64,000 bases of DNA. Source: Nocardioides sp. BGMRC 2183. Its GTDB lineage: Bacteria > Actinomycetota > Actinomycetes > Propionibacteriales > Nocardioidaceae. The stretch is from NCBI GenBank assembly GCA_008123405.1, contig VSSA01000011.1, positions 62,001-126,000 of the forward strand, given 5' to 3'. Every line of letters starts with the position of its first letter. Within the stretch, counting starts at the first letter, position 1. Below, piece by piece: positions 1 through 7,652 of this stretch. The notes below the pieces were generated by a model. That model worked only from the letters and a program-made list of their open reading frames with translations. It did no database searches and was not told the DNA's origin. A program made the position numbers and the translations under genes.

Positions 1-2
1 GT

Positions 3-1154
3 TCATCCGACGATCTCCCGGACGGCCCGGCGGGCGAGGGACCAGCGGTGGACCTCCGACGGTCCGTCGTAGATGCGGAACGGGCGGATCTCGCGGGCGA
101 TCTTGGCGACCGGCAGCTCGTGGGTGGTCCCGAGGCCGCCGCACATCTGCACCGCCCGGTCGGCGACCCGGTGCAGCGCCTCCCCGCCGAAGGTCTTGGC
201 GATCGAGGTCTCCTTGCTGGCCCGACCACCGTCATCGAGGGCCCGGCAGGCCTCGAGCAGCAGCGCGCGGGTCGCAGCGAGGTCGATCTCGTTGTCGGCG
301 ATCATCTGCTGCATCATCCCGAGATCGGCGAGTCTCGCGCCGAACGCCTCGCGGTCAGCGACGTGGGCCACCGCGATCTCGTGCGCGCGACGGGCGGCCC
401 CGAGCCAGCGCATCACATGCGTCATCCGGGCCGGGCCGAGCCGGATCTGCGCGCCGGCGAACCCGCGGTCGACCTCGCCGAGCACGTCCTCGTCGGGCAC
501 GAAGAGGTCGCTGAACCGCATCTGGCAATGGCCGCCGAGCATCGAGGTGTCCAGGCTCTTGAGGTGCCGCCCGACCTCGAGGCCGTCGCGGTCGGCGGGG
601 GCGAGAAACATCGTGGCCTGCTCGCCGGTCCGGGCCATGATGATGAAGAACCCGGCGCCGTCGGCCCCGGTGATGAAGTGCTTCTCGCCGTTGATCAGCC
701 AGCCGCCGTCGGCCCTGGTCGCGGTCGTGGCCAGCGCCGACGGGTCCGCCCCCGCGCCCGGTGCCGGCTCGGTCATCGCGAACCCGGAGCGCATCTCGCC
801 CCGGGCGAGCGGCTCGAGGTAGCGCTCGCGCTGGGACGGCGTCGCGAGCTGGTCCAGCAGATGCACGTTGCCCTCGTCGGGGGCGTTGATGTTGAGTGCG
901 ATCGGCCCGAACAACGAGTAGCCGGCCGCCTCGAAGACCGGTGCCCGTTCGACCATGCCGAGGCCCAAGCCGCCCAGGTCCCGGGGCGCGTGGGGAGCGA
1001 AGACACCGGCCTCGCGGGCGGCAGCCTGGAGACGGAGTCGGGTCGCGTCGCCACCGGCTGCGGCGATGTCGCCGTCGTACTCGTCGTCGAGGGGAAGCAC
1101 GTGGGTGCGGATGAACTGCGCGGTCGCGCTGACGATCTGCTCCACCGTGGCCAT
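3..1154 (-). CDS. Acyl-CoA dehydrogenase
   Basis: Flavin-dependent dehydrogenase of 383 aa that introduces the alpha,beta double bond into an acyl-CoA and passes electrons to ETF; cytosolic. The length and the three-part ACAD layout fit the family: helical N-domain, a beta-domain with FAMTEPAPGAGADPS and the substrate/FAD segment ITGADGAGFF, and a C-terminal helical domain containing QMCGGLGTTHELPV and IYDGPSEVHR. The ATG is preceded by AGGAGG at good spacing. A 10-bp palindrome lies just upstream and may be a TetR-type operator. The chain length of the substrate cannot be read from sequence. The gene is complete, with its stop at the window edge. Confidence 0.93.
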   Translation of the reverse strand: MATVEQIVSATAQFIRTHVLPLDDEYDGDIAAAGGDATRLRLQAAAREAGVFAPHAPRDLGGLGLGMVERAPVFEAAGYSLFGPIALNINAPDEGNVHLLDQLATPSQRERYLEPLARGEMRSGFAMTEPAPGAGADPSALATTATRADGGWLINGEKHFITGADGAGFFIIMARTGEQATMFLAPADRDGLEVGRHLKSLDTSMLGGHCQMRFSDLFVPDEDVLGEVDRGFAGAQIRLGPARMTHVMRWLGAARRAHEIAVAHVADREAFGARLADLGMMQQMIADNEIDLAATRALLLEACRALDDGGRASKETSIAKTFGGEALHRVADRAVQMCGGLGTTHELPVAKIAREIRPFRIYDGPSEVHRWSLARRAVREIVG

Positions 1155-1175
1155 GATGCCTCCTGCTCAAATCCG

Positions 1176-1185
1176 AACGATCGTT
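1176..1185. promoter_or_regulatory. AACGATCGTT palindrome upstream of acyl-CoA dehydrogenase
   Basis: Perfect 10-bp palindrome AACGATCGTT, 22 bp upstream of the dehydrogenase ATG. TetR-family regulators of fatty-acid genes in actinobacteria often bind AACG..CGTT sites; that this is such an operator is inference. No tetR gene lies inside the window. Confidence 0.4.
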
Positions 1186-1249
1186 TAGATCTCAGCCTCG
1201 CTGATCGGCGCCGTCGAAGCAAGCCGCGATGGGACACCGGGCCGGGTCG

Positions 1250-1255
1250 TAGGCT
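1250..1255 (+). promoter_or_regulatory. -10 box for leaderless DUF2200 transcript
   Basis: TAGGCT followed by 6 nt and then the ATG. This is the actinobacterial leaderless arrangement (TANNNT about 7 nt before the transcription start, which is the start codon). No Shine-Dalgarno sequence is visible. Confidence 0.6.
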
Positions 1256-1261
1256 CGCGCC

Positions 1262-1603
1262 ATGCACCGCATCTACACCACCAGTGTCGCGTCCGTGTAT
1301 CCCCACTACGTCGCCAAGGCGGAGAAGAAGGGGCGCACGAAGGCGGAGGTGGACGAGGTGATCCGGTGGCTCACCGGCTTCGACCAGGCCGAGTTGGAGC
1401 GGTGCCTGGCAGAGGAGACGACCTTCGCCGACTTCTTCGCCGCCGCCGAGCTCAACCCGAACGCCGAGCTCATCACCGGCAGTATCTGCGGCGTCAAGAT
1501 CCAGGAGATCGAGGACCCGCTGATGAAGCAGATCCGCTACCTCGACAAGCTGGTCGACGAACTCGCCAAGGGCAAGGCGATGGAGAGGGTGCTCCGCGCC
1601 TGA
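1262..1603 (+). CDS. DUF2200 family protein
   Basis: Small protein of 113 aa starting [17 protein letters not shown], matching the DUF2200 family in length and in its conserved features: an EVIRWLTGF segment, [11 protein letters not shown], and the central [22 protein letters not shown]-type stretch. The family has no established function. The many Lys residues (KAEKKGRTK) suggest a soluble cytosolic protein. It is a single gene with a leaderless-type promoter, divergent from the acyl-CoA dehydrogenase. Confidence 0.85.
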   Translation: MHRIYTTSVASVYPHYVAKAEKKGRTKAEVDEVIRWLTGFDQAELERCLAEETTFADFFAAAELNPNAELITGSICGVKIQEIEDPLMKQIRYLDKLVDELAKGKAMERVLRA

Positions 1604-1619
1604 CCATCCCTTACGTCGA

Positions 1620-1728
1620 TCACAGCGCGCTGGTCACATCGGTCTGGCTGAAGTCGTCCCCCCTTGAACAACAGCGGGAGGCCGGCGAGTTGGGCGGTGG
1701 CGTAGGAGCAGCAGTCTTCGTAGTTCAG
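1620..1728 (-). pseudogene. VapC C-terminal remnant, frameshifted
   Basis: Read on the minus strand, this 109-nt stretch gives LNYEDCCSYATAQLAG, then PLLFKG, then (shifted by one base) DDFSQTDVTSAL and a stop. That is the conserved C-terminal end of PIN-domain VapC toxins (LNFGDC.AYA...G.PLLFKG.DFS.TD). A run of six G residues carries one base too many for the reading frame, so the two halves lie in different frames. No intact upstream part is seen. It is a decayed toxin 5' to an intact vapBC pair on the other strand. A sequencing error in the G-run cannot be excluded. Confidence 0.65.
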
Positions 1729-1856
1729 TCCGTCAGCTCCGGAGGCTGCGCGTCGGCGCGCACAACCGCGAGCTTGGCCCGCAGTGCTTCACGCAGGGCG
1801 ACCGTGAAGAAGACGTTCGGTGCCTGTGCAGAGCCGATCACCGGGCCCGGCACCGT

Positions 1857-1877
1857 GGATATACTGACCGTATATCC
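1857..1877 (+). promoter_or_regulatory. vapBC promoter/operator palindrome
   Basis: Inverted repeat GGATATAC-5 nt-GTATATCC directly before the vapB ribosome binding site (AGGAGG, 1878-1883). The left arm contains TATACT, a good -10 hexamer at 1860-1865. Autorepression by VapB or VapBC binding a palindrome over the promoter is the rule for these modules, so this is the likely operator. Confidence 0.7.
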
Positions 1878-1888
1878 AGGAGGCGATC

Positions 1889-2122
1889 ATGACGGTGACC
1901 AAACTCTTCCGCAGCAACCGCACCCAGGCTGTCCGATTGCCGAAGGACGTCGCGTTTCCGGAGGGCACCAGCGAAGTCGAGATCCTGCGTGCGGGCGAGG
2001 CGCGCATCATCGTGCCGAAGGGCGGCCGCTGGGACTACTTCTTCGCCCACGGGTTGGACGTGACCGTCGACTTCATGGGCGCCCGTGACCAGCCGTCGCC
2101 CCAGGAGCGCACGGGGCTGTGA
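1889..2122 (+). CDS. vapB: VapB-family antitoxin
   Basis: Antitoxin of 77 aa with an N-terminal SpoVT/AbrB-type swapped-hairpin DNA-binding domain: TKLFRSNRTQAVRLPK followed by FPEGTSEVEILRAGEARIIVPKG. The C-terminal tail (WDYFFAHGLDVTVDFM) would wrap the toxin. A strong AGGAGG lies 5 nt before the ATG. The stop overlaps the next start as GTGA, so the pair is translationally coupled. It neutralises VapC and, with it, probably represses the upstream palindromic operator. Confidence 0.88.
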   Translation: MTVTKLFRSNRTQAVRLPKDVAFPEGTSEVEILRAGEARIIVPKGGRWDYFFAHGLDVTVDFMGARDQPSPQERTGL

Positions 2123-2526
2123 TCACCCATCTCGTCGACACCGACATCTGCATCGAGGCACTGCGCCGCCGGGACCGCCGGCTCGCTGCCCGCTTCATCG
2201 AGGCGGACGCGTCGTTGTCTGTCAGCGCGGTGACGGTGAGCGAGCTGCTGTACGGCGCCGCCCGGTCCAGCGATCCGGCGCGGAACCGATCGGCGGTCGA
2301 GGAGTTCCTCGCCATGGTCGCCGTGCTCGATCTCGATGCCACAGACGCCTCGGCGGCCGCCGAGGTCCGGGCTGAGCTGGCCGCGGCCGGCCGGCCGATC
2401 GGCGGCTACGACGTCCTCATCGCCGGGCAGGCTCGCGCCCGGTCCCTGGTGGTGGCCAGTGGCAACGTCCGCGAGTTCGGACGCGTCGAAGGCCTCCGGG
2501 TCGAGGACTGGCGCGGGCCGGGATGA
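2119..2526 (+). CDS. vapC: VapC-family PIN-domain RNase toxin
   Basis: Toxin of 135 aa with a complete PIN domain. Acidic residues expected to bind Mg/Mn are present: HLVDTDICIEAL at the N-terminus, the S.VTVSELLYGA Glu, and the PIGGYDVLIAGQA Asp near the C-terminus, followed by VVASGNVREFGRVEGLRVEDW. The family cleaves RNA, often tRNA or rRNA. The GTG start overlaps the vapB stop by four bases. Intact, in contrast to the decayed VapC fragment just upstream. Confidence 0.9.
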   Translation: MITHLVDTDICIEALRRRDRRLAARFIEADASLSVSAVTVSELLYGAARSSDPARNRSAVEEFLAMVAVLDLDATDASAAAEVRAELAAAGRPIGGYDVLIAGQARARSLVVASGNVREFGRVEGLRVEDWRGPG

Positions 2527-2531
2527 GAACA

Positions 2532-2577
2532 ACGGTGCCGGTTGGTGTCACCAGCAGGTGACACCAACCGGCACCGT
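2532..2577. repeat. Perfect 21-bp-arm hairpin between convergent vapC and typA
   Basis: Two perfectly complementary 21-bp arms (2532-2552 and 2557-2577, beginning ACGGTGCCGG) separated by the loop AGCA. It begins 6 bp after the vapC stop. No U-tract follows, so if it terminates transcription it does so as an intrinsic hairpin without T-run or as a REP-like processing site. No second copy of this family is seen in the window. Confidence 0.8.
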
Positions 2578-2592
2578 AAGCCTGTGAAACCG

Positions 2593-2622
2593 CTACTTGT
2601 TGGCCTTGCGGGCTCGGCTCGC
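2593..2622 (-). repeat. Duplicate of the typA 3' end
   Basis: On the minus strand these 30 bases encode ASRARKANK and a stop, the same peptide that ends typA (2726-2755), with four synonymous differences in the coding part. The copy lies about 100 bp downstream of the real typA end, with the typA terminator between. It is too short to be a gene; it looks like the scar of a duplication or of an insertion that displaced the original gene end. Confidence 0.6.
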
Positions 2623-2678
2623 GATCGGCCCTCGCTTCGCTCGGGCAATTGCTCGCCTCGCAGAAGACGAACAAATAA

Positions 2679-2703
2679 CCCCGCCCACATGTCGTGGGCG
2701 GGG
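2679..2703 (-). terminator. Intrinsic terminator of typA
   Basis: CCCCGCCCAC - 5-nt loop - GTGGGCGGGG, a perfect 10-bp GC-rich stem 22 bp past the typA stop. On the typA strand it is followed by GGTTATTTGTT, a fair T-rich tail. Confidence 0.8.
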
Positions 2704-2725
2704 TCATCAGGAACGCAGGGCGGGG

Positions 2726-4633
2726 TTACTTGTTCGCCTTACGCGCTCGGCTCGCAATTTTCGCCCGCTCGCCGGCGTTGAGGATGACCTTGCGGATCCG
2801 GACGGTGTCGGGAGTGATCTCGACGCACTCGTCCTCGCGGCAGAACTCCAGGCACTGCTCCAGCGACAGCTTCTTCGGGGGGATCAGCTTCTCGAAGTTG
2901 TCGGCGGTGGCGGAGCGGATGTTGGTCTGCTGCTTCTCCTTGGTGATGTTGACGTCCATGTCGTCAGCGCGGGAGTTCTCGCCGACGATCATGCCCTCGT
3001 AGACCTCGGTGGTGGGCTCGACGAAGAGGATGCCGCGCTCCTGCAGCGACGTCATCGCGTACGCCGACGCCGCGCCGGATCGGTCCGCGACCAGCGAGCC
3101 GGAGGCGCGCGAGCGGATCTCGCCGGCCCACGGGAAGTAGCCCTCGGAGATGTGGTGGGCGATGCCGGTGCCGCGGGTCTCGGTGAGGAAGTCGGTGCGG
3201 AAGCCGATCAGTCCACGAGCAGGGACGACGAACTCCATCCGCACCCAGCCGGTGCCGTGGTTGGTCATCCCCTCCATCCGACCCTTGCGGTTGGCCAGCA
3301 GCTCGGTGATGGTGCCGAGGTACTCCTCGGGGGCGTCGATGGTGAGCCGCTCGTAGGGCTCGTGGGTCTTGCCGTCGACCTCCTTGAGCACCACCTGCGG
3401 CTTGCCCACGGTGAGCTCATAGCCCTCGCGCCGCATCTGCTCGACCAGGATCGCCAGCGCCAGCTCGCCACGGCCCTGCACCTCCCACGCGTCGGGGCGG
3501 TCGGTGGGCAGCACCTTCAGCGAGACGTTGCCGATCAGCTCGGAGTCGAGCCGGTCCTTGACCAGGCGGGCGGTGACCTTGGCGCCCTTCACCTTGCCGA
3601 CCAGCGGCGAGGTGTTGGTGCCGATCGTCATCGAGATCGCCGGGTCGTCGACATGGATGAGCGGCAGGGCCACCGGGTTCTCCGGGTCGGCCAGCGTCTC
3701 GCCGATGGTGATCTCCGGGATGCCCGCCACCGCCACGATGTCGCCGGGGCCAGCCTTCTCGCCCGGCTGGCGCTCCAGGCCCTGGGTGATCAGCAGCTCG
3801 GTGATCTTGACGTTCTTCACCGACCCGTCGCGTCGCATCCAGGCGACCTGCTGGCCCTTGCGGATCTCGCCCTGCTTGATCCGCAGCAGCGCGAGGCGAC
3901 CGAGGAACGGCGAGGCGTCGAGGTTGGTGACGTGGGCCTGCAACGGCGCGCCCTCGTCGTACTCGGGAGCCGGGATGGTGTTGAGGATGGTCTCGAAGAG
4001 CGGCTCGAGGTTGTCGCCGTCCGGCAGGCCGCCGTTCTCGGGCTTCGCCAGGGAGGCGATGCCGGCCTTGCCGGAGGCGAAGACGACCGGGAAGTCGAGC
4101 GCGTCCTGGCTGTGGGAGTCGTCGAGCAGGTCCATGAAGAGCTCGTAGGTCTCGTCCACGACCTCGTCGATGCGGGCGTCGGAGCGGTCGGTCTTGTTGA
4201 CCACCAGGATCACCGGCATGTCGGCGTTGAGCGCCTTGCGCAGCACGAACCGGGTCTGCGGCAGCGGCCCCTCGGAGGCGTCGACGAGCAGCACGATGCC
4301 GTCCACCATCGACAGCCCGCGCTCCACCTCGCCGCCGAAGTCGGCGTGGCCGGGGGTGTCGATGATGTTGATCGTCATCCCGCCCTCGGGGGCGTGGGCG
4401 CCGGTGTAGCGGATGGCGGTGTTCTTCGCGAGGATCGTGATGCCCTTCTCGCGCTCGAGGTCACCGGAGTCCATCACCCGCTCGGCGACGCCCTCGGCCT
4501 GGTGCGCGGTGAAGGCGCCGGCCTGGTGCAGCATCGCGTCCACGAGGGTGGTCTTGCCGTGGTCGACGTGCGCCACGATGGCGACGTTGCGCAGGTCGTT
4601 GCGTCGGGTCTGCGTTGGTGCAGTCTGGGACAT
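2726..4633 (-). CDS. typA: Translational GTPase TypA/BipA
   Basis: Ribosome-associated GTPase of 635 aa. The N-terminal G domain has [14 protein letters not shown] (P-loop), [14 protein letters not shown] (G3) and VVNKTDR (G4), followed by a domain-II beta barrel, EF-G-like domains III and V, and the TypA-specific C-terminal domain ending RARKANK. Length and motif order match BipA, which acts in 50S assembly and stress translation. The start at 4633 was chosen because MSQTAP...RNDLRNV matches the family N-terminus; an in-frame upstream extension to 4897 lacks family similarity and runs through the promoter region. No clear Shine-Dalgarno sequence precedes the ATG. Confidence 0.96.
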   Translation of the reverse strand: MSQTAPTQTRRNDLRNVAIVAHVDHGKTTLVDAMLHQAGAFTAHQAEGVAERVMDSGDLEREKGITILAKNTAIRYTGAHAPEGGMTINIIDTPGHADFGGEVERGLSMVDGIVLLVDASEGPLPQTRFVLRKALNADMPVILVVNKTDRSDARIDEVVDETYELFMDLLDDSHSQDALDFPVVFASGKAGIASLAKPENGGLPDGDNLEPLFETILNTIPAPEYDEGAPLQAHVTNLDASPFLGRLALLRIKQGEIRKGQQVAWMRRDGSVKNVKITELLITQGLERQPGEKAGPGDIVAVAGIPEITIGETLADPENPVALPLIHVDDPAISMTIGTNTSPLVGKVKGAKVTARLVKDRLDSELIGNVSLKVLPTDRPDAWEVQGRGELALAILVEQMRREGYELTVGKPQVVLKEVDGKTHEPYERLTIDAPEEYLGTITELLANRKGRMEGMTNHGTGWVRMEFVVPARGLIGFRTDFLTETRGTGIAHHISEGYFPWAGEIRSRASGSLVADRSGAASAYAMTSLQERGILFVEPTTEVYEGMIVGENSRADDMDVNITKEKQQTNIRSATADNFEKLIPPKKLSLEQCLEFCREDECVEITPDTVRIRKVILNAGERAKIASRARKANK

Positions 4634-4765
4634 GGGAGGTACGGCGTCCGCTCTCGTGCGTGGGTGGTCCGGCGCTGCCGCGGGTCGGTGCCGGGCGTGC
4701 GGCCGGGAGGGCCGTCGTTCAGGATATCGGCGCAGGCGCCCCGGGCCCGCATCCGTGCCGAAGCA

Positions 4766-4784
4766 GGAACTTAGGCGAACCTCA
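4766..4784. promoter_or_regulatory. Possible DtxR/IdeR iron box
   Basis: The core TTAGGCGAACCTCA matches the IdeR/DtxR consensus TTAGGTTAGGCTAACCTAA at 13 of 19 positions (right half 7/9, left half 5/9). It lies in the typA/ABC transporter divergent region, about 80 bp before the transporter start. It is a moderate match, so iron control of the transporter is a hypothesis. Confidence 0.35.
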
Positions 4785-4787
4785 TCT

Positions 4788-4806
4788 AGTGTCCTGACCG
4801 GACACT
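4788..4806. promoter_or_regulatory. 19-bp inverted repeat upstream of ABC transporter
   Basis: AGTGTCC-TGACC-GGACACT, perfect 7-bp arms around a 5-bp centre, 56 bp upstream of the transporter ATG. The size and spacing fit a dimeric repressor site. No adjacent regulator gene is present. Confidence 0.45.
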
Positions 4807-4862
4807 CGATGTCGCCTCCGTTTGTTCCCCCGGTTCCGCCCTCGTTCCGCCAGGAGTCACCG

Positions 4863-6671
4863 ATGAGCGCCGTCACGGCCTCCGACCGCCCGCTCACCGC
4901 GCTGTGGCAGCGCTACCGTGCCTTCCGCAGCAGGTTCGCCCTCGCGGTTGCCATGACCACGCTGAACAAAGTCGCCGACGTGGTCCCCGAGCTGCTGATC
5001 GGCGCGGCCATCGACGTCGTCGTGCGCGGCTCCGACTCGTTCGTCGGCGATCTCCTCGGCGTTGAGTCCCGCTACGCGCAACTGGGATGGCTGGCCGCCA
5101 TCAACGTGCTGGTCTGGGTCGTGGAGTCGGCCAGTGAGTACGCCGCCGACGTGCTCTGGCGCGGTCTCGCCCAGGGAGTGGAGCACTCGCTGCGGGTGGA
5201 GGCCTACGACCACGTCCAGCACCTCGACCTCAGTTGGCACGAGGCCCGCCCGCAGGGGGCGACCCTGGCCACCCTCAACGACGACATCAACCAGCTCGAG
5301 CGGTTCCTCGACATCGGTGCCAACCGGATCCTGCAGACCGCGCTCAACATCGTCCTGGTCGGCGCGGTCTTCGCGATCGCCTCCTGGCAGCTGCTGCTCT
5401 TCGCGTTCCTGCCGATCCCGGTGATCATCGCCGGGTCGCTGATCTTCCAACGCCGGCTCGAGCCGCTCTATCAACGGGTGCGCACTACCGTCGCCGACCT
5501 GTCCGGGATGCTGACCGCCAACCTCGGCGGGATCGGGACCATCAAGGCCTTCACCGCCGAGGACCGTGAGCGGGACCGGGTCGAGGCCGCTTCGGCCGCC
5601 TACCGCGAGGCCAACATCCGCGCGATCCGCTCCTCGGCCGCCTTCGTCCCACTGGTCCGGATGGCGATCCTGGCCGGCTTCACCTGCACCCTGCTGCTCG
5701 GCGGCTGGCTGACCCTGGACGGCACCCTCGAGGTCGGCCTCTACTCGGTGCTGGTCTTCATGACCCAACGGCTGCTCTGGCCGCTGACCGACGTCGCCAC
5801 CGTGCTCGACCTCTACCAGCGTGGTCGCGCGTCGGCCGGTCGCATCCTCCGGCTGCTCGAGGAGCCGGTCACCACGCCCGCCGGGACGTCGGAGCTCGAC
5901 CGTCCGGTGGCGGGCCGGGTCGAGCTGCGCTCCGTCCGGGCCGGGTACGCCGACGGGCCGGACGTGCTGCACGACCTCGACCTCGTCGTACCGGCCGGGG
6001 AGACCCACGCCATCGTCGGCTCCACCGGGGCCGGCAAGTCGTCGTTGTTGCGGCTGATCCTGCGGTTCGCCGACCCGCGCGCCGGCCAGGTGCTGCTGGA
6101 CGGCACCGACGCCCGCGAGCTCGACTGGGACTCGCTGCGCGGCTCGATGGGCTACGTCTCGCAGGACGTCTACCTCTTCTCCGGCACGATCGCGGAGAAC
6201 ATCGCCTACGGGCGGCCCGGCGCAGGGGGCGACGAGATCCGGGCGGCGGCGGAGGCCGCCGCGATCGGCGACTTCGTCGACGCCCTGCCCGAGGGCTACG
6301 ACACCTGGGTGGGGGAGCGCGGCGTCACCCTCTCCGGCGGGCAGCGGCAGCGGATCGCACTGGCCCGCGCCCTGATCCGGGACCCCGCGATCCTGGTGCT
6401 CGACGAGGCGACCAGCGCCGTGGACAACGAGACCGAGGCGGCGATCCAGACCTCGCTGCGAAAGGCCGGCGAGCGGTGCACCACGATCGTCGTCGCCCAC
6501 CGTCTCTCCACCGTCCGGCACGCCGACCGGATCTGGGTGCTGGACGCCGGCCGGGTGCTCGAGGCCGGCACGCACGACGAGCTGGTGGCGGCGGGCGGGG
6601 CGTATGCGGCGCTGTGGGACGTGCAGACCGGTGCCCTGGTCCCGAGTGAGCGGGTGCTCGCGCAGGAGTGA
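4863..6671 (+). CDS. ABC exporter-type transporter (fused TMD-NBD)
   Basis: Half-transporter of 602 aa: an N-terminal six-helix exporter-type membrane domain (about residues 20-325) and a C-terminal nucleotide-binding domain with GSTGAGKSS (Walker A), [11 protein letters not shown] (Q-loop), TLSGGQRQR (signature), [12 protein letters not shown] (Walker B) and VAHRLST (H-loop). All catalytic elements are intact, so it probably works as a homodimer. The start is the ATG after AGGAGTCACCG; an upstream in-frame extension is noncoding. The substrate is unknown. An IdeR-like box upstream would be compatible with a siderophore transporter of the IrtAB fold, but there is no partner gene. Confidence 0.9.
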   Translation: MSAVTASDRPLTALWQRYRAFRSRFALAVAMTTLNKVADVVPELLIGAAIDVVVRGSDSFVGDLLGVESRYAQLGWLAAINVLVWVVESASEYAADVLWRGLAQGVEHSLRVEAYDHVQHLDLSWHEARPQGATLATLNDDINQLERFLDIGANRILQTALNIVLVGAVFAIASWQLLLFAFLPIPVIIAGSLIFQRRLEPLYQRVRTTVADLSGMLTANLGGIGTIKAFTAEDRERDRVEAASAAYREANIRAIRSSAAFVPLVRMAILAGFTCTLLLGGWLTLDGTLEVGLYSVLVFMTQRLLWPLTDVATVLDLYQRGRASAGRILRLLEEPVTTPAGTSELDRPVAGRVELRSVRAGYADGPDVLHDLDLVVPAGETHAIVGSTGAGKSSLLRLILRFADPRAGQVLLDGTDARELDWDSLRGSMGYVSQDVYLFSGTIAENIAYGRPGAGGDEIRAAAEAAAIGDFVDALPEGYDTWVGERGVTLSGGQRQRIALARALIRDPAILVLDEATSAVDNETEAAIQTSLRKAGERCTTIVVAHRLSTVRHADRIWVLDAGRVLEAGTHDELVAAGGAYAALWDVQTGALVPSERVLAQE

Positions 6672-6701
6672 GGGTGGGTGTCGGTCGGGGGCGGCGTTGT
6701 T

Positions 6702-6764
6702 CGTCGTACCTGACATCTGCGTCGTGATTCGAGGCAGAACGCGACGCAGATGTCAGGTACGACG
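6702..6764. repeat. Long perfect inverted repeat 3' of ABC transporter
   Basis: Perfect 23-bp arms (6702-6724 and 6742-6764, starting CGTCGTACCTGACATC) with a 17-nt loop, 30 bp after the transporter stop. It may serve as terminator or be a REP-like element. It does not encode a credible peptide. Confidence 0.8.
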
Positions 6765-6830
6765 CGCCCCCGCGGACCGGGTGCTGGACCGACGGTTGGC
6801 CGGGCCAGCCGGGTCGGGGAGACTGACCCG

Positions 6831-7520
6831 ATGCAGACCATCGGCCTCATCGGCGGGATGTCCTGGGAGAGCAGCGCGGCGTACTACGAGCTGCTCAACC
6901 GGGGCGCGGAAGAGCGACTGGGCGGACTCCACTCCGCCCGCACCGTGATGGCGTCGGTGGACTTCGCCGAAGTGACCGCGCTCCAGGAGAGCGAGGACTG
7001 GGACGGTGTGGCCGCGGTGCTGGTCGAGGCGGGCCGCTCGGTGGAGCGGGCCGGAGCCGACTTCCTGATGCTGTGCACCACCACCTTCCACCGGGTCGCC
7101 GACCAGGTCGCCGCGGCCGTCGACATCCCGCTGCTGCACCAGGGCGACGTGGTCGCCGAGGCCTGTCGGGCCGAGAGCGTGGAGACGGTCGCGCTGCTCG
7201 GCACGAAGTTCGCGATGTCGCGCTCCTTCTTCACCGACCGGATCGCCTCCCACGGCATCCAGGTGTTGGTGCCCGACGCGGCTCACCACGACGAGCTGAA
7301 CCGGATCATCTACGAGGAGCTGGTGCACGGGAAGGTGCTCGACTCCTCGCGCCGGACCGTGGTGTCGATGATCTCCGAGCTGTGGGACGCCGGTGCCGGC
7401 GGCGTCGTGCTCGCCGGCGGGGAGCTGGAGCTGCTGGTGCACCAGGCCGACTCCGAGATCCCCGTCTTCGGGTGCACCACGCTGCATGTGGAGGCGGGGT
7501 TGGGGCGCGCGTTGGGGTGA
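6831..7520 (+). CDS. Aspartate/glutamate racemase-family protein with altered second active site
   Basis: 229 aa, two-domain Asp/Glu racemase fold (YgeA-like): MQTIGLIGGMSWESSAAYY at the N-terminus is the family hallmark. The first catalytic Cys is present (Cys82 in LCTTTFHRV). The second, normally in GCTE, is missing: here VVLAGGELELL puts Gly at position 196. A new Cys215 occurs in PVFGCTTLH, where relatives have FDTT. So it may be a one-Cys isomerase, a racemase using Cys215, or a non-racemising relative. The ATG follows GAGACT with 6 nt between, so the mRNA may be leaderless. The upstream in-frame extension is the hairpin repeat. Confidence 0.85.
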   Translation: MQTIGLIGGMSWESSAAYYELLNRGAEERLGGLHSARTVMASVDFAEVTALQESEDWDGVAAVLVEAGRSVERAGADFLMLCTTTFHRVADQVAAAVDIPLLHQGDVVAEACRAESVETVALLGTKFAMSRSFFTDRIASHGIQVLVPDAAHHDELNRIIYEELVHGKVLDSSRRTVVSMISELWDAGAGGVVLAGGELELLVHQADSEIPVFGCTTLHVEAGLGRALG

Positions 7521-7532
7521 GGCGGGCCCTCG

Positions 7533-7599
7533 TCGGGATCCCCGGTGAACCGGGGATCCCGTCACTTCCACACCGTTGCAACCCCTGAGAAGTGACGGA
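7533..7599 (-). repeat. 67-bp double-hairpin dispersed repeat, copy 1
   Basis: Same element as 40935-41001 but in the opposite orientation, 60 of 67 bases identical. Read on the minus strand: CCGTCACTTC...GAAGTGACGG (10-bp stem around a GTTGCAAC palindrome), immediately followed by a second stem GGGATCCCCGG-TTCA-CCGGGGATCCC. It lies between two convergent genes (racemase and iclR) and could end both transcripts. Confidence 0.85.
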
Positions 7600-7652
7600 G
7601 TCGCCTGTGCCGTGGTGCGCGTGGGGTAGCTGTGGCTCCGGCGCGGGGGCGG

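Noticed and set aside
1366-2088. 240-codon frame linking DUF2200 and vapB
   Set aside because: Out of frame with both genes; composition and lack of motifs mark it as chance.
2597-4774. 725-codon plus-strand frame over typA
   Set aside because: Antisense shadow of typA with repetitive Asp/Val/Gly/Arg composition.
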